The position numbers were made by a program, and so were the translations under genes. DNA of 64,000 nucleotides from SAR324 cluster bacterium (GTDB taxonomy: Bacteria > SAR324 > XYD2-FULL-50-16 > HCM1): NCBI GenBank assembly GCA_002995645.1, contig PUHO01000018.1:17695-81694 (forward strand), read 5' to 3'. Shown one piece after another: positions 1 through 8,920 of this stretch (its first letter is position 1; every line of letters begins with the position of its first letter). The notes beneath the pieces were generated by a model. That model did no database searches and was not told where the DNA came from. It saw nothing but the letters and a program-made list of their open reading frames with translations.

Positions 1-1458
1 GGCAAAGCTGTCGCAAAAAATGGTAAAGATATTACCATTGCTCTTGAAGGAACTGTAACTACTCTAGATCCACAAGATGCAACAGTAACTCTTGATATGT
101 CTATCGCAAAAACAACGTATCAATCTTTATATAAATTTGACGTTAATATGAAACCTGTTCCCTCTTTAGCAACAGGCTTAAAAATGAGTAAAGACGCCAA
201 AATATATACAGTTACGTTGAAAAAAAATATTAAGTTTGCCGATGGTACTGATTTTAACGCTGATGCCGTTAAAATTAACCTAGAAAGGCAAATGAATCAT
301 AACCTTAAACGACATTCTCTTGTCGTTAACATAGACAAGGTTGAAGTAGTTGATCCTTATACCGTTAAGATTACACTTAAAAAACCTTTTAACTCTTTCT
401 TAAATACGCTAGCATCTCCGTCAGAAGTAATGATCAGTCCGGCAGCACTTGCAAAGTATAAAGATAAAATAAGTGAACATCCAGTAGGTACCGGGCAGTT
501 TATGTTCAAAGAATGGATACATGGCGATCATGTTACTTTCGTTCCAAATCCTCTTTATAACGGACCTAAAACTAACGTTGCAAGTATAACCTATAAATCA
601 GTTCCGGAAACCGGTTCTCGTGTGTCAATGATAACGTCCGGGCAAGCACAATGGACTTTCATTTCACCTGAATTATTACCTAAAATAGAAAATAAAAAAA
701 ACTTACAAGTAGTAAAAACGCCTACTATTATAGCAGTTTATTATACTTTTAACATGCTAGCTCCTACGTTTAAAGATAAACGAGTACGGCAAGCGCTTAA
801 TTATGCAGTAGATAAAAATGCTTTTGTTGATATTGTGTATCAAGGGCTAGCGGTTCCGGCAAAATCAGTTTTTCCAAAAGCAATAGAAACCTTTAAAGAA
901 CAACCGGCGTATACGTATAACGTAGCAAAAGCAAAACAACTTTTAAAAGAAGCAGGCTATCCTAATGGATTTTCTGTTGATATATGGATAAAAAATAATA
1001 GTACTTCGCTAAGATCAGGACAATTCTTGCAACAACAACTAGCGCAAATTGGCGTTAAAGCAAACTTGATTCCACGTGATGTGGCAAGTCACTATGCTTT
1101 AGCTAAAGATATTAAAGAGACGGCACCAAAGAAAAATATTTTAGTGCAAGCAGGTTGGTCTTCTTCTCTAGCAACCGCCGATTGGGCTTTACGACCGCTT
1201 TTTACTGAAGAAGGGACTTCTAATTTTGGAAACTATTATAATACAGAAGTAAATGATAAAATTCATAAAGCTATGACTGTGATTAATCCAGATGATAAAA
1301 TTAAAATATACCAAGACTTGCAAGCAAAAATTTGGGCAGACGTACCTTATATTTTCGGGATTACAGAAACAATGATTACAGCTCATGATAAGAAATTACA
1401 GGGCTTTACGTTTTTACCAGATGAATCTTTTTCTATAGATAATCTACAATATAAATAA
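1..1458 (+). CDS. Peptide ABC transporter substrate-binding protein, copy 1 (5' truncated by window)
   Basis: Family 5 extracellular solute-binding protein (DppA/OppA type), which captures peptides in the periplasm for an ABC importer. The reading frame is open from base 1 and lacks only the N-terminal anchor that the next two copies carry (about 28 residues), so the true start lies outside the window; the first internal ATG at 97 is not the start. It is closely similar to the copies at 1618 and 3319 throughout, including the shared YNGP and VRQALNYAVDK segments typical of the family. Copies differ most near the C-terminal third, which may tune ligand choice (inference). It is the first visible gene of the operon running to 7949. 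Confidence 0.9.
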   Translation, partial: GKAVAKNGKDITIALEGTVTTLDPQDATVTLDMSIAKTTYQSLYKFDVNMKPVPSLATGLKMSKDAKIYTVTLKKNIKFADGTDFNADAVKINLERQMNHNLKRHSLVVNIDKVEVVDPYTVKITLKKPFNSFLNTLASPSEVMISPAALAKYKDKISEHPVGTGQFMFKEWIHGDHVTFVPNPLYNGPKTNVASITYKSVPETGSRVSMITSGQAQWTFISPELLPKIENKKNLQVVKTPTIIAVYYTFNMLAPTFKDKRVRQALNYAVDKNAFVDIVYQGLAVPAKSVFPKAIETFKEQPAYTYNVAKAKQLLKEAGYPNGFSVDIWIKNNSTSLRSGQFLQQQLAQIGVKANLIPRDVASHYALAKDIKETAPKKNILVQAGWSSSLATADWALRPLFTEEGTSNFGNYYNTEVNDKIHKAMTVINPDDKIKIYQDLQAKIWADVPYIFGITETMITAHDKKLQGFTFLPDESFSIDNLQYK

Positions 1459-1487
1459 TTTATGTAATTAGGTTAAAGTTGAAAAAA

Positions 1488-1551
1488 TAGAATAGAAGTA
1501 TATTGTCAACATACGTAGGACAGTAAGTTGGCAATATCCTATCCTATTCTA
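1488..1551 (+). terminator. Hairpin between binding-protein copies 1 and 2
   Basis: Long imperfect stem. The outer arms are TAGAATAG (1488-1495) and CTATTCTA (1544-1551); the inner arms are TATTGTCAAC (1501-1510) and GTTGGCAATA (1527-1536), with one G-U wobble. There is no strong T-run, so it may act as a partial terminator or a 3' mRNA stabiliser rather than a full stop. A related hairpin follows copy 2. Confidence 0.5.
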
Positions 1552-1617
1552 GTTATACGTTACTATAATGAGTTACCTTAATACAGAGTAAAATAAAACA
1601 TCTTTAAAGGAAATAAT

Positions 1618-3144
1618 ATGAGTAAAAAAACAACCTATCTAATTTTGCTACTTGTTATATTGATAATAGCGATTGCTATTTATATAGGACAAAGTAAAAC
1701 AGGTAAGGCAGTGGCACATGGTAAGGATATTACTATTGCTTTTGCCGGAAGTATAACTACTCTAGATTCACAAGATGCAATAGCAACTCTTGATATGTCC
1801 GTTGCTAAAACAACGTATCAATCTTTATTTAAATTTGACGTTAATATGAAACCTGTTCCCTCTTTAGCAACAGGCTTAAAAATGAGTAAAGACGCAAAAG
1901 AATATACAGTTACGTTGAAAAAAAATATTAAGTTTGCCGATGGTACTGATTTTAACGCCGATGCCGTTAAAATTAACCTAGAAAGGCAAATGAATAATAA
2001 ACTTAGGCGGCATTCTCTTGTTGTTAATATAGATAAGGTTGAAGTAGTTGATCCTTATACCGTTAAGATTACACTTAAAACACCTTTTAACTCTTTCTTG
2101 AATACGCTAGCTCATCCGGCAGAAGTAATGATCAGCCCAACAGCACTTGCAAAGTATAAAGATAAAATAAGCGAACATCCGGTAGGAACAGGGCAATTTA
2201 TGTTCAAAGAATGGGTACATGGTGATCATGCTACATTTGTTCCTAATCCTCTTTATAACGGACCTCAAACTAACGTTGCCAGTATAACTTATAAATCAGT
2301 TCCCGAAGTTGGTTCGCGATTATCAATGATAACGTCCGGACAAGCGCAATGGGCTTTCATTTCACCTGAATTAGCAGCTAAAGTAGAAAATAACAAAGAT
2401 TTGCAAGTAGTAAAAACGCCTAGTATTATAGCTTCGTACTATGTGTTTAACATGCTATCCCCTACATTTAAAGATATACGTGTACGGCAAGCACTTAATT
2501 ATGCAGTAGATAAAGAGGCTTTTGTTAATATTGTATATGCAGGGCTAGCAGTTCCGTCAAAATCAGTTTTTCCGAAAGCAATAGAAACCTTTAAAGAACA
2601 ACCGGCGTATACGTATAACATAGCAAAAGCAAAACAACTTTTAAAAGAAGCCGGTTATCCTAATGGTTTTTCTCTTGATATATGGACAGGGAACACTAGT
2701 ATATCACTAAAATCAGGAGAATTCTTGCAACAACAACTAGCGCAAATTGGCGTTAAAGCCAACATTATCCCACATGATGCAGCAAGCCACTCTTCTTTAG
2801 CTCAACGTATTAAAAAGAAAAGTATTTTACTGCAAGTAGGTTGGTCTTCTTCTCTAGCAACCGCCGATTGGGCTTTACGACCGATTCTTGCTAAAGAAGG
2901 AACTGCTAATTTTGGGAACTATTATAATGCAGAAGTAAATGATGAAATTCATAAAGCTATGACTGTGACTAATCCAGATGATAAAGTTAAAATATACCAA
3001 GACTTGCAAGCAAAAATTTGGGCAGACGCTCCTTATATTTTTGGGGTTACAGAAACAATGATTGGCGTCTATGATAAGAAATTGCACGGCTATACACTCT
3101 TACCGGATCGATCTTTTTCTATAGATAATTTACAATATAAATAA
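1618..3144 (+). CDS. Peptide ABC transporter substrate-binding protein, copy 2
   Basis: A 508-residue family 5 solute-binding protein (DppA/OppA type). ATG 1618 has a good ribosome site (AAAGGAAATA) just upstream. Residues about 7-27 form a hydrophobic segment without a lipobox cysteine, so the protein is either cleaved as a secreted protein or held by this segment in the inner membrane. The mature part begins with the typical beta-strand and TLD signature (residues about 40-60) and carries the family's VGTGQFMFKEW and NPLYNGP stretches. It sits 159 bp behind copy 1 and 174 bp before copy 3 and belongs to the same transcription unit as the permeases. No ligand can be named from sequence; the downstream isoaspartyl dipeptidase suggests di- or oligopeptides. 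Confidence 0.92.
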   Translation: MSKKTTYLILLLVILIIAIAIYIGQSKTGKAVAHGKDITIAFAGSITTLDSQDAIATLDMSVAKTTYQSLFKFDVNMKPVPSLATGLKMSKDAKEYTVTLKKNIKFADGTDFNADAVKINLERQMNNKLRRHSLVVNIDKVEVVDPYTVKITLKTPFNSFLNTLAHPAEVMISPTALAKYKDKISEHPVGTGQFMFKEWVHGDHATFVPNPLYNGPQTNVASITYKSVPEVGSRLSMITSGQAQWAFISPELAAKVENNKDLQVVKTPSIIASYYVFNMLSPTFKDIRVRQALNYAVDKEAFVNIVYAGLAVPSKSVFPKAIETFKEQPAYTYNIAKAKQLLKEAGYPNGFSLDIWTGNTSISLKSGEFLQQQLAQIGVKANIIPHDAASHSSLAQRIKKKSILLQVGWSSSLATADWALRPILAKEGTANFGNYYNAEVNDEIHKAMTVTNPDDKVKIYQDLQAKIWADAPYIFGVTETMIGVYDKKLHGYTLLPDRSFSIDNLQYK

Positions 3145-3190
3145 TTTATCTAACTTAATCTAATTGATGTAATTAGGTTAAAGTTGAAAA

Positions 3191-3249
3191 AATAGAATAG
3201 ACTTATATTGCCAAAATACATAATAACAGTAAGTTGGCAATATTCTATT
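3191..3249 (+). terminator. Hairpin between binding-protein copies 2 and 3
   Basis: Inverted repeat with arms ATATTGCCAA (3205-3214) and TTGGCAATAT (3234-3243), extended by AATAGAAT (3191) and ATTCTATT (3242-3249). It is the counterpart of the hairpin at 1488. No similar structure lies between copy 3 and the permease gene. Confidence 0.5.
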
Positions 3250-3318
3250 TTAGTTATGCGTTACTATAGCGAGTTACCTGAATACACAGTAAAATAAAAG
3301 AACTTTAAAGGAAATGAT

Positions 3319-4857
3319 ATGAGTAAAAAAACAACCTATCTAATTTCGTTACTTGTTATATTGATAATAGCGATTGCTATTTATATAGGACAGAGTAAAA
3401 CCGGCAAGGCAGTTTCGCACGGTAAGGATATTACTATTGCTTTTGGAGGAACGGTAACTTCACTAGATCCACAAGATGCAACAGTAACGCTTGATATGTC
3501 TATCGCAAAAACAACGTATCAATCTTTATTTAAGTTTGACGTTAATATGAACCTTATTCCGTCTTTAGCAACTGGTTCAACTATGAGTAAAGACGCAAAA
3601 ATATATACAATTACGTTGAAAAAAAATATTAAATTTGCTGATGGTACTGATTTTAATGCTAATGCTGTTAAAATTAACCTAGAAAGGCAAATGAATAAAA
3701 AACTTAAACGACATATTCTTGTAGCGAATATAGATAAGGTTGAAGTAGTTGATCCTTATACTGTTAAAATTATACTTAAAAAGCCTTATAACTCTTTCTT
3801 AAATACACTAGGTAACCCGTCAGAAGTAATAATCAGTCCGGCAGCGCTAGCAAAATATAAAGATAAAATAAACGAACATCCAGTAGGAACAGGGCAATTT
3901 ATGTTCAAAGAATGGGTACATGGTGATCATGTTACTTTTGTTCCTAATCCTCTTTATAACGGACCTCAAACTAATGTTGCCAGTATAACATATAAATCAA
4001 TTCCGGAAGCAGGTTCCCGTGTTTCAATGGTAACGTCCGGGCAAGCACAATGGAGCTTCATTTCGCCTGAATTATTACCTAAAGTAGAAAACAACAAAGA
4101 TTTAAAAGTAGTAAAAACACCTAGTATTATAGCAATCTTCTATACTTTGAACATGCTAGCTCCTACGTTTAAAGATAAACGAGTACGGCAAGCTCTTAAT
4201 TATGCAGTAGATAAAAATGCTTGGATTAATGTTGTAGATCAAGGGCTAGCGGTTCCAGCAAAATCAATTTTCCCAAAAGCAATAGAAACCTTTAAAGAAC
4301 AACCGGCATATACGTATAACATAAAAAAAGCAAAACAACTTTTAAAAGAAGCAGGCTATCCTAATGGATTTTCTGTTGACATATGGATAAAAAATAATAG
4401 TAGCGCACTAAGGTCAGGCGAATTCTTGCAACAACAACTAGCGCAAGTTGGCGTTAAAGCAAGCCTTATTCCACGTGATGTGGCAAGTCACTATTCTTTA
4501 GCAATACATATTAAAGACACCGATCCAAAGAAAAATATTTTAGTACAATCAGGTTGGTCTGCTTCGTCTGCAACAGCAGATTGGGCTTTACGACCTCTTC
4601 TTTCTAAAGAAGGAAGTTTTAATTTTGGAAACTATTATAATGCGAAACTAGAACAAGAAATGCAACAAGCAACTACGCTGATTAATTCAGATGATAAAAT
4701 TAAAATGTATCAAGATTTGCAACAAAAACTTTGGGCAGACGCACCTTATATCTTCGGTACTGTTTCCTCAATGCTTTCTGTTCAAGATAAGAAATTACAC
4801 GGATGCACACTCTTACCGGATCAATCTTTTGTAATAGATAACCTACAATATAAATAA
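3319..4857 (+). CDS. Peptide ABC transporter substrate-binding protein, copy 3
   Basis: A 512-residue paralog of the two upstream binding proteins, with the same hydrophobic N-terminus (residues about 7-27) and a nearly identical translation start region (TAAAGGAAATGAT before ATG 3319). It is the most divergent of the three in the last 130 residues (ends CTLLPDQSFVIDNLQYK; charged EQEMQQA helix region). It is followed by the permease gene after 38 bp, so it is probably the ancestral partner of the transporter (inference). Tandem triplication raises binding-protein dose relative to permease and may widen the substrate range. Confidence 0.92.
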   Translation: MSKKTTYLISLLVILIIAIAIYIGQSKTGKAVSHGKDITIAFGGTVTSLDPQDATVTLDMSIAKTTYQSLFKFDVNMNLIPSLATGSTMSKDAKIYTITLKKNIKFADGTDFNANAVKINLERQMNKKLKRHILVANIDKVEVVDPYTVKIILKKPYNSFLNTLGNPSEVIISPAALAKYKDKINEHPVGTGQFMFKEWVHGDHVTFVPNPLYNGPQTNVASITYKSIPEAGSRVSMVTSGQAQWSFISPELLPKVENNKDLKVVKTPSIIAIFYTLNMLAPTFKDKRVRQALNYAVDKNAWINVVDQGLAVPAKSIFPKAIETFKEQPAYTYNIKKAKQLLKEAGYPNGFSVDIWIKNNSSALRSGEFLQQQLAQVGVKASLIPRDVASHYSLAIHIKDTDPKKNILVQSGWSASSATADWALRPLLSKEGSFNFGNYYNAKLEQEMQQATTLINSDDKIKMYQDLQQKLWADAPYIFGTVSSMLSVQDKKLHGCTLLPDQSFVIDNLQYK

Positions 4858-4895
4858 TAAATAATTTATATAAATCACGAATAAGAGCGAGCACA

Positions 4896-5813
4896 ATGTC
4901 AAAATATATTATTAAACGGATTATAGGCATTTTTATTGTAATGTTTATTGTATCTATTTTCATCTTTATGTTTATCCATCTGTTGCCCGGCGATCCTGTT
5001 CGTATGCTTGCCGGACCAGATGCAACAAAACAAGATCTTATTAATTTAAGAGAACGTCTTGGTTTAAATGATTCTTTGTTAATACAATATCAAAAATTCA
5101 TATTAAATATGATTCATATGAATCTAGGGACTTCTTTAAAAACAGGAAGCTCTGTTATTTCAGAGCTAAGCGCAAGGTATAAACTTACCTTTTTGCTAGC
5201 GCTTAGTAGCTTTTGGTATATACCTTTCGGAATCTTTCTTGGTGCGTTTGCGGCTATTCATAAAACAAAATTACCGGATACACTAGGAATGTTTATTGCC
5301 GTTATTGGTCTTTCTATACCGGAATTTTGGTTTGGTCTTTTATTAATGCAATGGTTTGCTTCTCAACTTGGCTGGTTTAACTCTACCGGCTTTAGTTCTT
5401 GGAAAGATTTAGTCTTACCTTGCGTTGCTCTTGGTGCTAATAGTTTTGCGTTTTTAGCTAGGTTTACTCGATCCGCTTTTTTAGACGTTTTATCAGAAAA
5501 CTACATTAAAACAGCACGTGCTAAAGGCTTAATGGAAACAAAAGTTATTTGGAAACATGCTTGCAAAAACGCAACCCTTCCCATTATTACTATTACGGCA
5601 TTACAGCTAGGTTCTTTACTTGGCGGTTCTATTGTCATTGAAAACGTATTTGCTTTGCCGGGATTGGGAAGACTATTAATTGACTCTGTTAACGTAAGAG
5701 ATTATCCGGTAGTACAAGTTCTTTTGCTTTATTACTCTCTACTATTCGTTGTTATTAACTTTATAGTAGATATGATTTATATGTTAGTAAATCCACAAAT
5801 TAGATTAAAATAA
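4896..5813 (+). CDS. Peptide ABC transporter permease, DppB/OppB type
   Basis: Inner-membrane permease subunit of the peptide importer, 305 residues, the usual family length. The first membrane helix (about residues 9-29) is followed by the LLPGDPV signature of the family, the LRERLGLNDSL segment and a large periplasmic loop. The cytoplasmic EAA loop that docks the ATPase is at about residues 200-220 (ENYIKTARAKG). It lies between the third binding-protein gene and the second permease gene (39 bp), so it forms one half of the heterodimeric channel. The assignment to peptides rests on family and neighbours; nickel or other substrates of this family cannot be excluded. Confidence 0.92.
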   Translation: MSKYIIKRIIGIFIVMFIVSIFIFMFIHLLPGDPVRMLAGPDATKQDLINLRERLGLNDSLLIQYQKFILNMIHMNLGTSLKTGSSVISELSARYKLTFLLALSSFWYIPFGIFLGAFAAIHKTKLPDTLGMFIAVIGLSIPEFWFGLLLMQWFASQLGWFNSTGFSSWKDLVLPCVALGANSFAFLARFTRSAFLDVLSENYIKTARAKGLMETKVIWKHACKNATLPIITITALQLGSLLGGSIVIENVFALPGLGRLLIDSVNVRDYPVVQVLLLYYSLLFVVINFIVDMIYMLVNPQIRLK

Positions 5814-5852
5814 TGAACAATTTATATATTATTTGTAAAACAAGGAATAGTA

Positions 5853-6755
5853 ATGGGACCGATTAGCCAACAAAAAACTTCTATAGAAGATATAATAACA
5901 AAGAAAACTTCTGTAAAAAACTATTCTCCTTTTAAGCTGTTTATACTTAAATTTAGGACGCACAAGCCGGCGGTAGTTTGTTTCTTTTTATTAATTATAA
6001 TAATAGCACTAGCTTTCTTAGCACCTTTGCTTGCCCCGTTTGATCCGGCAGCAATAGATTACAAACATACTTTGCTTTCGCCTTCATGGCATCATTTAGC
6101 AGGCACCGACGTATATGGTCGTGATATATTTTCTCGTTTGCTTTATGGCGCGCGCGTTTCTTTGAGCATTGGATTTTGCGCTGTTTTTATTGGCGCTATA
6201 CTTGGTACCATTATTGGTGTCATGAGCGGTTTTTTCGGTGGTATTTTTGATAGTATTGTCATGCGTATTGCCGACGTTCTTTTTGCTTTCCCTAGTTTCT
6301 TGTTAGCTATTGGAATCGTTGCTGTTCTTGGACCGGGCGTTATTAATTTAGTTATTGCTATTGCCACTTTTTGTACGCCTACGTTTGCAAGAATCGCAAG
6401 AAGTAGTACTTTAAATGTGTTGCATTTACAATATATTACAGCAGCAAGAACAATGGGAGCTAGTAAATGGCGTATTATGTTTATTCATATTTTACCTAGT
6501 ACGTTAAGTCATGTAATCGTATACCTTAGTATGCGTGTAGGAACGGCTATTCTTACGGCGGCAGGTTTAAGCTTTCTTGGATTAGGCGTACAACCGCCTT
6601 CGCCAGAGTGGGGCGCTATGCTTGCACTTGGAAGAGATTATATAGGCGTTGCTAATCATTTGACTATCTTTCCGGGAATTTGTATTTCCGTTACTGTGTT
6701 AGCATGTAACGTATTAGGAGACGGGCTACGTTCCGCTTTAGATCCTAAAGCATAA
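5853..6755 (+). CDS. Peptide ABC transporter permease, DppC/OppC type
   Basis: Second inner-membrane permease subunit, 300 residues. It has the N-terminal cytoplasmic tail and first helix (about 42-62), then the family signature GTDVYGRDIFSRLLYGARVS at residues 84-103. The EAA loop is near 190-208 (LQYITAARTMGASKW) and the C-terminal LGDGLRSALDPK ending is typical of DppC. The gene follows dppB by 39 bp and precedes iadA by 21 bp. The two ATPase genes that normally complete the system do not follow it; they are not in this window. Confidence 0.93.
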   Translation: MGPISQQKTSIEDIITKKTSVKNYSPFKLFILKFRTHKPAVVCFFLLIIIIALAFLAPLLAPFDPAAIDYKHTLLSPSWHHLAGTDVYGRDIFSRLLYGARVSLSIGFCAVFIGAILGTIIGVMSGFFGGIFDSIVMRIADVLFAFPSFLLAIGIVAVLGPGVINLVIAIATFCTPTFARIARSSTLNVLHLQYITAARTMGASKWRIMFIHILPSTLSHVIVYLSMRVGTAILTAAGLSFLGLGVQPPSPEWGAMLALGRDYIGVANHLTIFPGICISVTVLACNVLGDGLRSALDPKA

Positions 6756-6776
6756 CTACTAGTTAAAAAAGAAAGC

Positions 6777-7949
6777 ATGCAAGTTCTTATTAAAAATGCA
6801 GATCTATACGCACCAAAGCGATTAGGCAAGAAAGATATTTTACTTTCAGCAACGAAAGTTTTAGCTATAGAAAACAGTATAGATGAAAAGCGATTATACG
6901 GGGCATATGAAGTAATTGACGCAAAAGGACGGTTAGCAGTTCCGGGGTTTATAGACACACATCAGCATTTTACAGGCGGTGGCGGCGAAGGGAGTTTCAA
7001 AACGCGTGTTCCGGAGCTATTGTTAACAGATCAAACTTTGAACGGCGTTACAACGGCGCTAGGATTGCTTGGCACGGATTCCCAAACAAGGAGCATAGAA
7101 AACCTATACGCTAAGACAATGGCGTTTAGAGAAGAAGGTATTTCTTCTTATATGCTAACTGGATCGTATGCTTACCCCTCACCAACACTTACAAACGACG
7201 TTGAAAGAGATATTGTTTTTTTAGAGCCGGTTATAGGGGTTAAATTAGCTATTTCAGATCATAGAGGACCTTATACTACAATAGACGATATTGCTTTCTT
7301 AACGTCAAAAGTACGTGTTGCCTCATTAGTTGCCGGGAAAGCCGGTATTATTACGTTACATACCGGTATTGGCAAAAATCAGCTTAAGCAAATACGCAAA
7401 GTAATTGAAAAAACAGATTATTCGCCGCGTACGTTTGTCCCTACGCATATTAACAGAGAAGATATTTTTGAAGAAGCATTAAACTTAGCTCGTTTAGGTG
7501 CTATTATTGACGGGACGGCAGTTAGTAAAGAACGGTTTGAACAAGGAACAAGGCTATCTTGCGCAGAAGCAACTAAGCTGGCAAAAGAAGAAAACCTTTT
7601 AAATCAATTTACGTTTAGCAGTGATGCCGGCGGATCACTTCCGGTGTGGAATGAAGACAGAACGAAAATGATCGGTATGGGCGTAGGATCGCCAAATACG
7701 TTGTTATTAGAGCTACAAAGAGGTATAGAGAACTATGCTTTAACCTTAGAAGATATGTTGCAACCGCTTACAGTGAATGCCGCAAAGCAACTTGGCTTAG
7801 CCACAAAAAAAGGGCAAGTTAACATTGGTTATGATGCAGACCTATTGTTATTAGATCGTTCTACACTTGCTATTGACTACTGTATTGCCCAAGGTGCTAT
7901 TATGGTAGAAGAAGGCAAGGCGCGCATTAAAGGTACGTTTGAAACCTAA
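6777..7949 (+). CDS. iadA: Isoaspartyl dipeptidase (beta-aspartyl dipeptidase)
   Basis: Amidohydrolase-superfamily dipeptidase that cleaves isoaspartyl (beta-aspartyl) dipeptides arising from damaged proteins; cytoplasmic and zinc dependent. Its 390 residues match the E. coli enzyme length. The metal ligands are visible at the expected spacing: H62 and H64 in DTHQHF, followed by the glycine run of the family; the carboxylated lysine K156 in GVKLAISDHRG; H195 in LHTG; H224 in PTH; and D283 in SSDAGG. ATG 6777 lies 21 bp after dppC, so it is co-transcribed with the peptide transporter. This fits use of imported isoaspartyl peptides as amino-acid source. The metal ligands identify the enzyme with high confidence. 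Confidence 0.93.
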   Translation: MQVLIKNADLYAPKRLGKKDILLSATKVLAIENSIDEKRLYGAYEVIDAKGRLAVPGFIDTHQHFTGGGGEGSFKTRVPELLLTDQTLNGVTTALGLLGTDSQTRSIENLYAKTMAFREEGISSYMLTGSYAYPSPTLTNDVERDIVFLEPVIGVKLAISDHRGPYTTIDDIAFLTSKVRVASLVAGKAGIITLHTGIGKNQLKQIRKVIEKTDYSPRTFVPTHINREDIFEEALNLARLGAIIDGTAVSKERFEQGTRLSCAEATKLAKEENLLNQFTFSSDAGGSLPVWNEDRTKMIGMGVGSPNTLLLELQRGIENYALTLEDMLQPLTVNAAKQLGLATKKGQVNIGYDADLLLLDRSTLAIDYCIAQGAIMVEEGKARIKGTFET

Positions 7950-7967
7950 CCTTCTTATACATAGCGT

Positions 7968-8819
7968 TTATACAGCGAACCAAGGTGCAAAATAGGTCGG
8001 TATAGCGTTATATTCTTTAGTATAGCCTATAAGCTTCTCTGTTTGTATATCAATCGGCATATCTTCCTTTATTTTAGAGCTTAAAATACCTTGTATAATT
8101 AATAAGCTATCTACGTTTTGCTCGTTTGCCATAGCAATATCATGCTCCATTGAATCACCAATAACAATAATTTTAGGATCTTTTGTTTTAATGCGATTAA
8201 ACGCATATTGATACATTAAAGGAAAAGGTTTTCCTAGCTTAGCCATAACAGTTCCCCCGTTTTGTTCGTACACATTGGCAATATGACCTGTGTTCAACGT
8301 AGTTTTACCGTTTTGTATACTCCATACGTCGGCATTTAAGCAAACAAGAGGAATGTTTTTATCTATCACGCTAAGCAGTAAATCTATCCATTCTTGATGC
8401 GAGCCTTGTTCAATACTAGCTAAAATAATAAAGTCCGCATCAGTAATATTTTCAACTTTCGTAATCGGCAAACCGTCTAACACGCCGTCACTTCCTTTAT
8501 TAATCATGTAACAAGTTTGCATAGCCGTAGGAAATAAAGTTTGTTTATGGCATTCATGCCAAAAAACCTCACCAGACGAAACTACGTCTTGATATAAATT
8601 GCGAGCAATACCGCATTTTTCTAATACTTTTGTATTAAATTCAGATCGTTTGCCTGAATTGGAGACAATAATTACTTCTTTATTTTGTTCTTGCAAAAAG
8701 GTGAGTGTTTTCACAACATTAGGGTAGGCTTGCACGCCGTCATGTAAAACGCCCCATTGATCTAATAAAAAAGTAGTATATTGTTCAAGAATCGGTTGTA
8801 TTTTTTCGTAATAAAGCAT
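7968..8819 (-). CDS. HAD-superfamily class IIA hydrolase, TIGR01459 type
   Basis: A 283-residue haloacid-dehalogenase-like phosphatase of unknown substrate. Motif I is at residues 20-28 (DQWGVLHDG), with Trp in place of the usual third-position Asp pattern, which is the hallmark of the TIGR01459 subgroup. Motif II is IVSNSGKR and motif IV is GDSMEHDIAMA, giving a complete active site apart from that variation. From what I know, this subgroup is common in Alphaproteobacteria. The gene runs against iadA, with only 18 bp between the two ends, and stands alone. Confidence 0.8.
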   Translation of the reverse strand: MLYYEKIQPILEQYTTFLLDQWGVLHDGVQAYPNVVKTLTFLQEQNKEVIIVSNSGKRSEFNTKVLEKCGIARNLYQDVVSSGEVFWHECHKQTLFPTAMQTCYMINKGSDGVLDGLPITKVENITDADFIILASIEQGSHQEWIDLLLSVIDKNIPLVCLNADVWSIQNGKTTLNTGHIANVYEQNGGTVMAKLGKPFPLMYQYAFNRIKTKDPKIIVIGDSMEHDIAMANEQNVDSLLIIQGILSSKIKEDMPIDIQTEKLIGYTKEYNAIPTYFAPWFAV

Positions 8820-8920
8820 ATAGTTTTACCAAAAGAATAAGTAATATTGATTTTAATAGTAAAAGAGTTTATATTATAATATATAAAATAATAAGTCAAT
8901 AAAGAGAGTGTAATAAAAAT

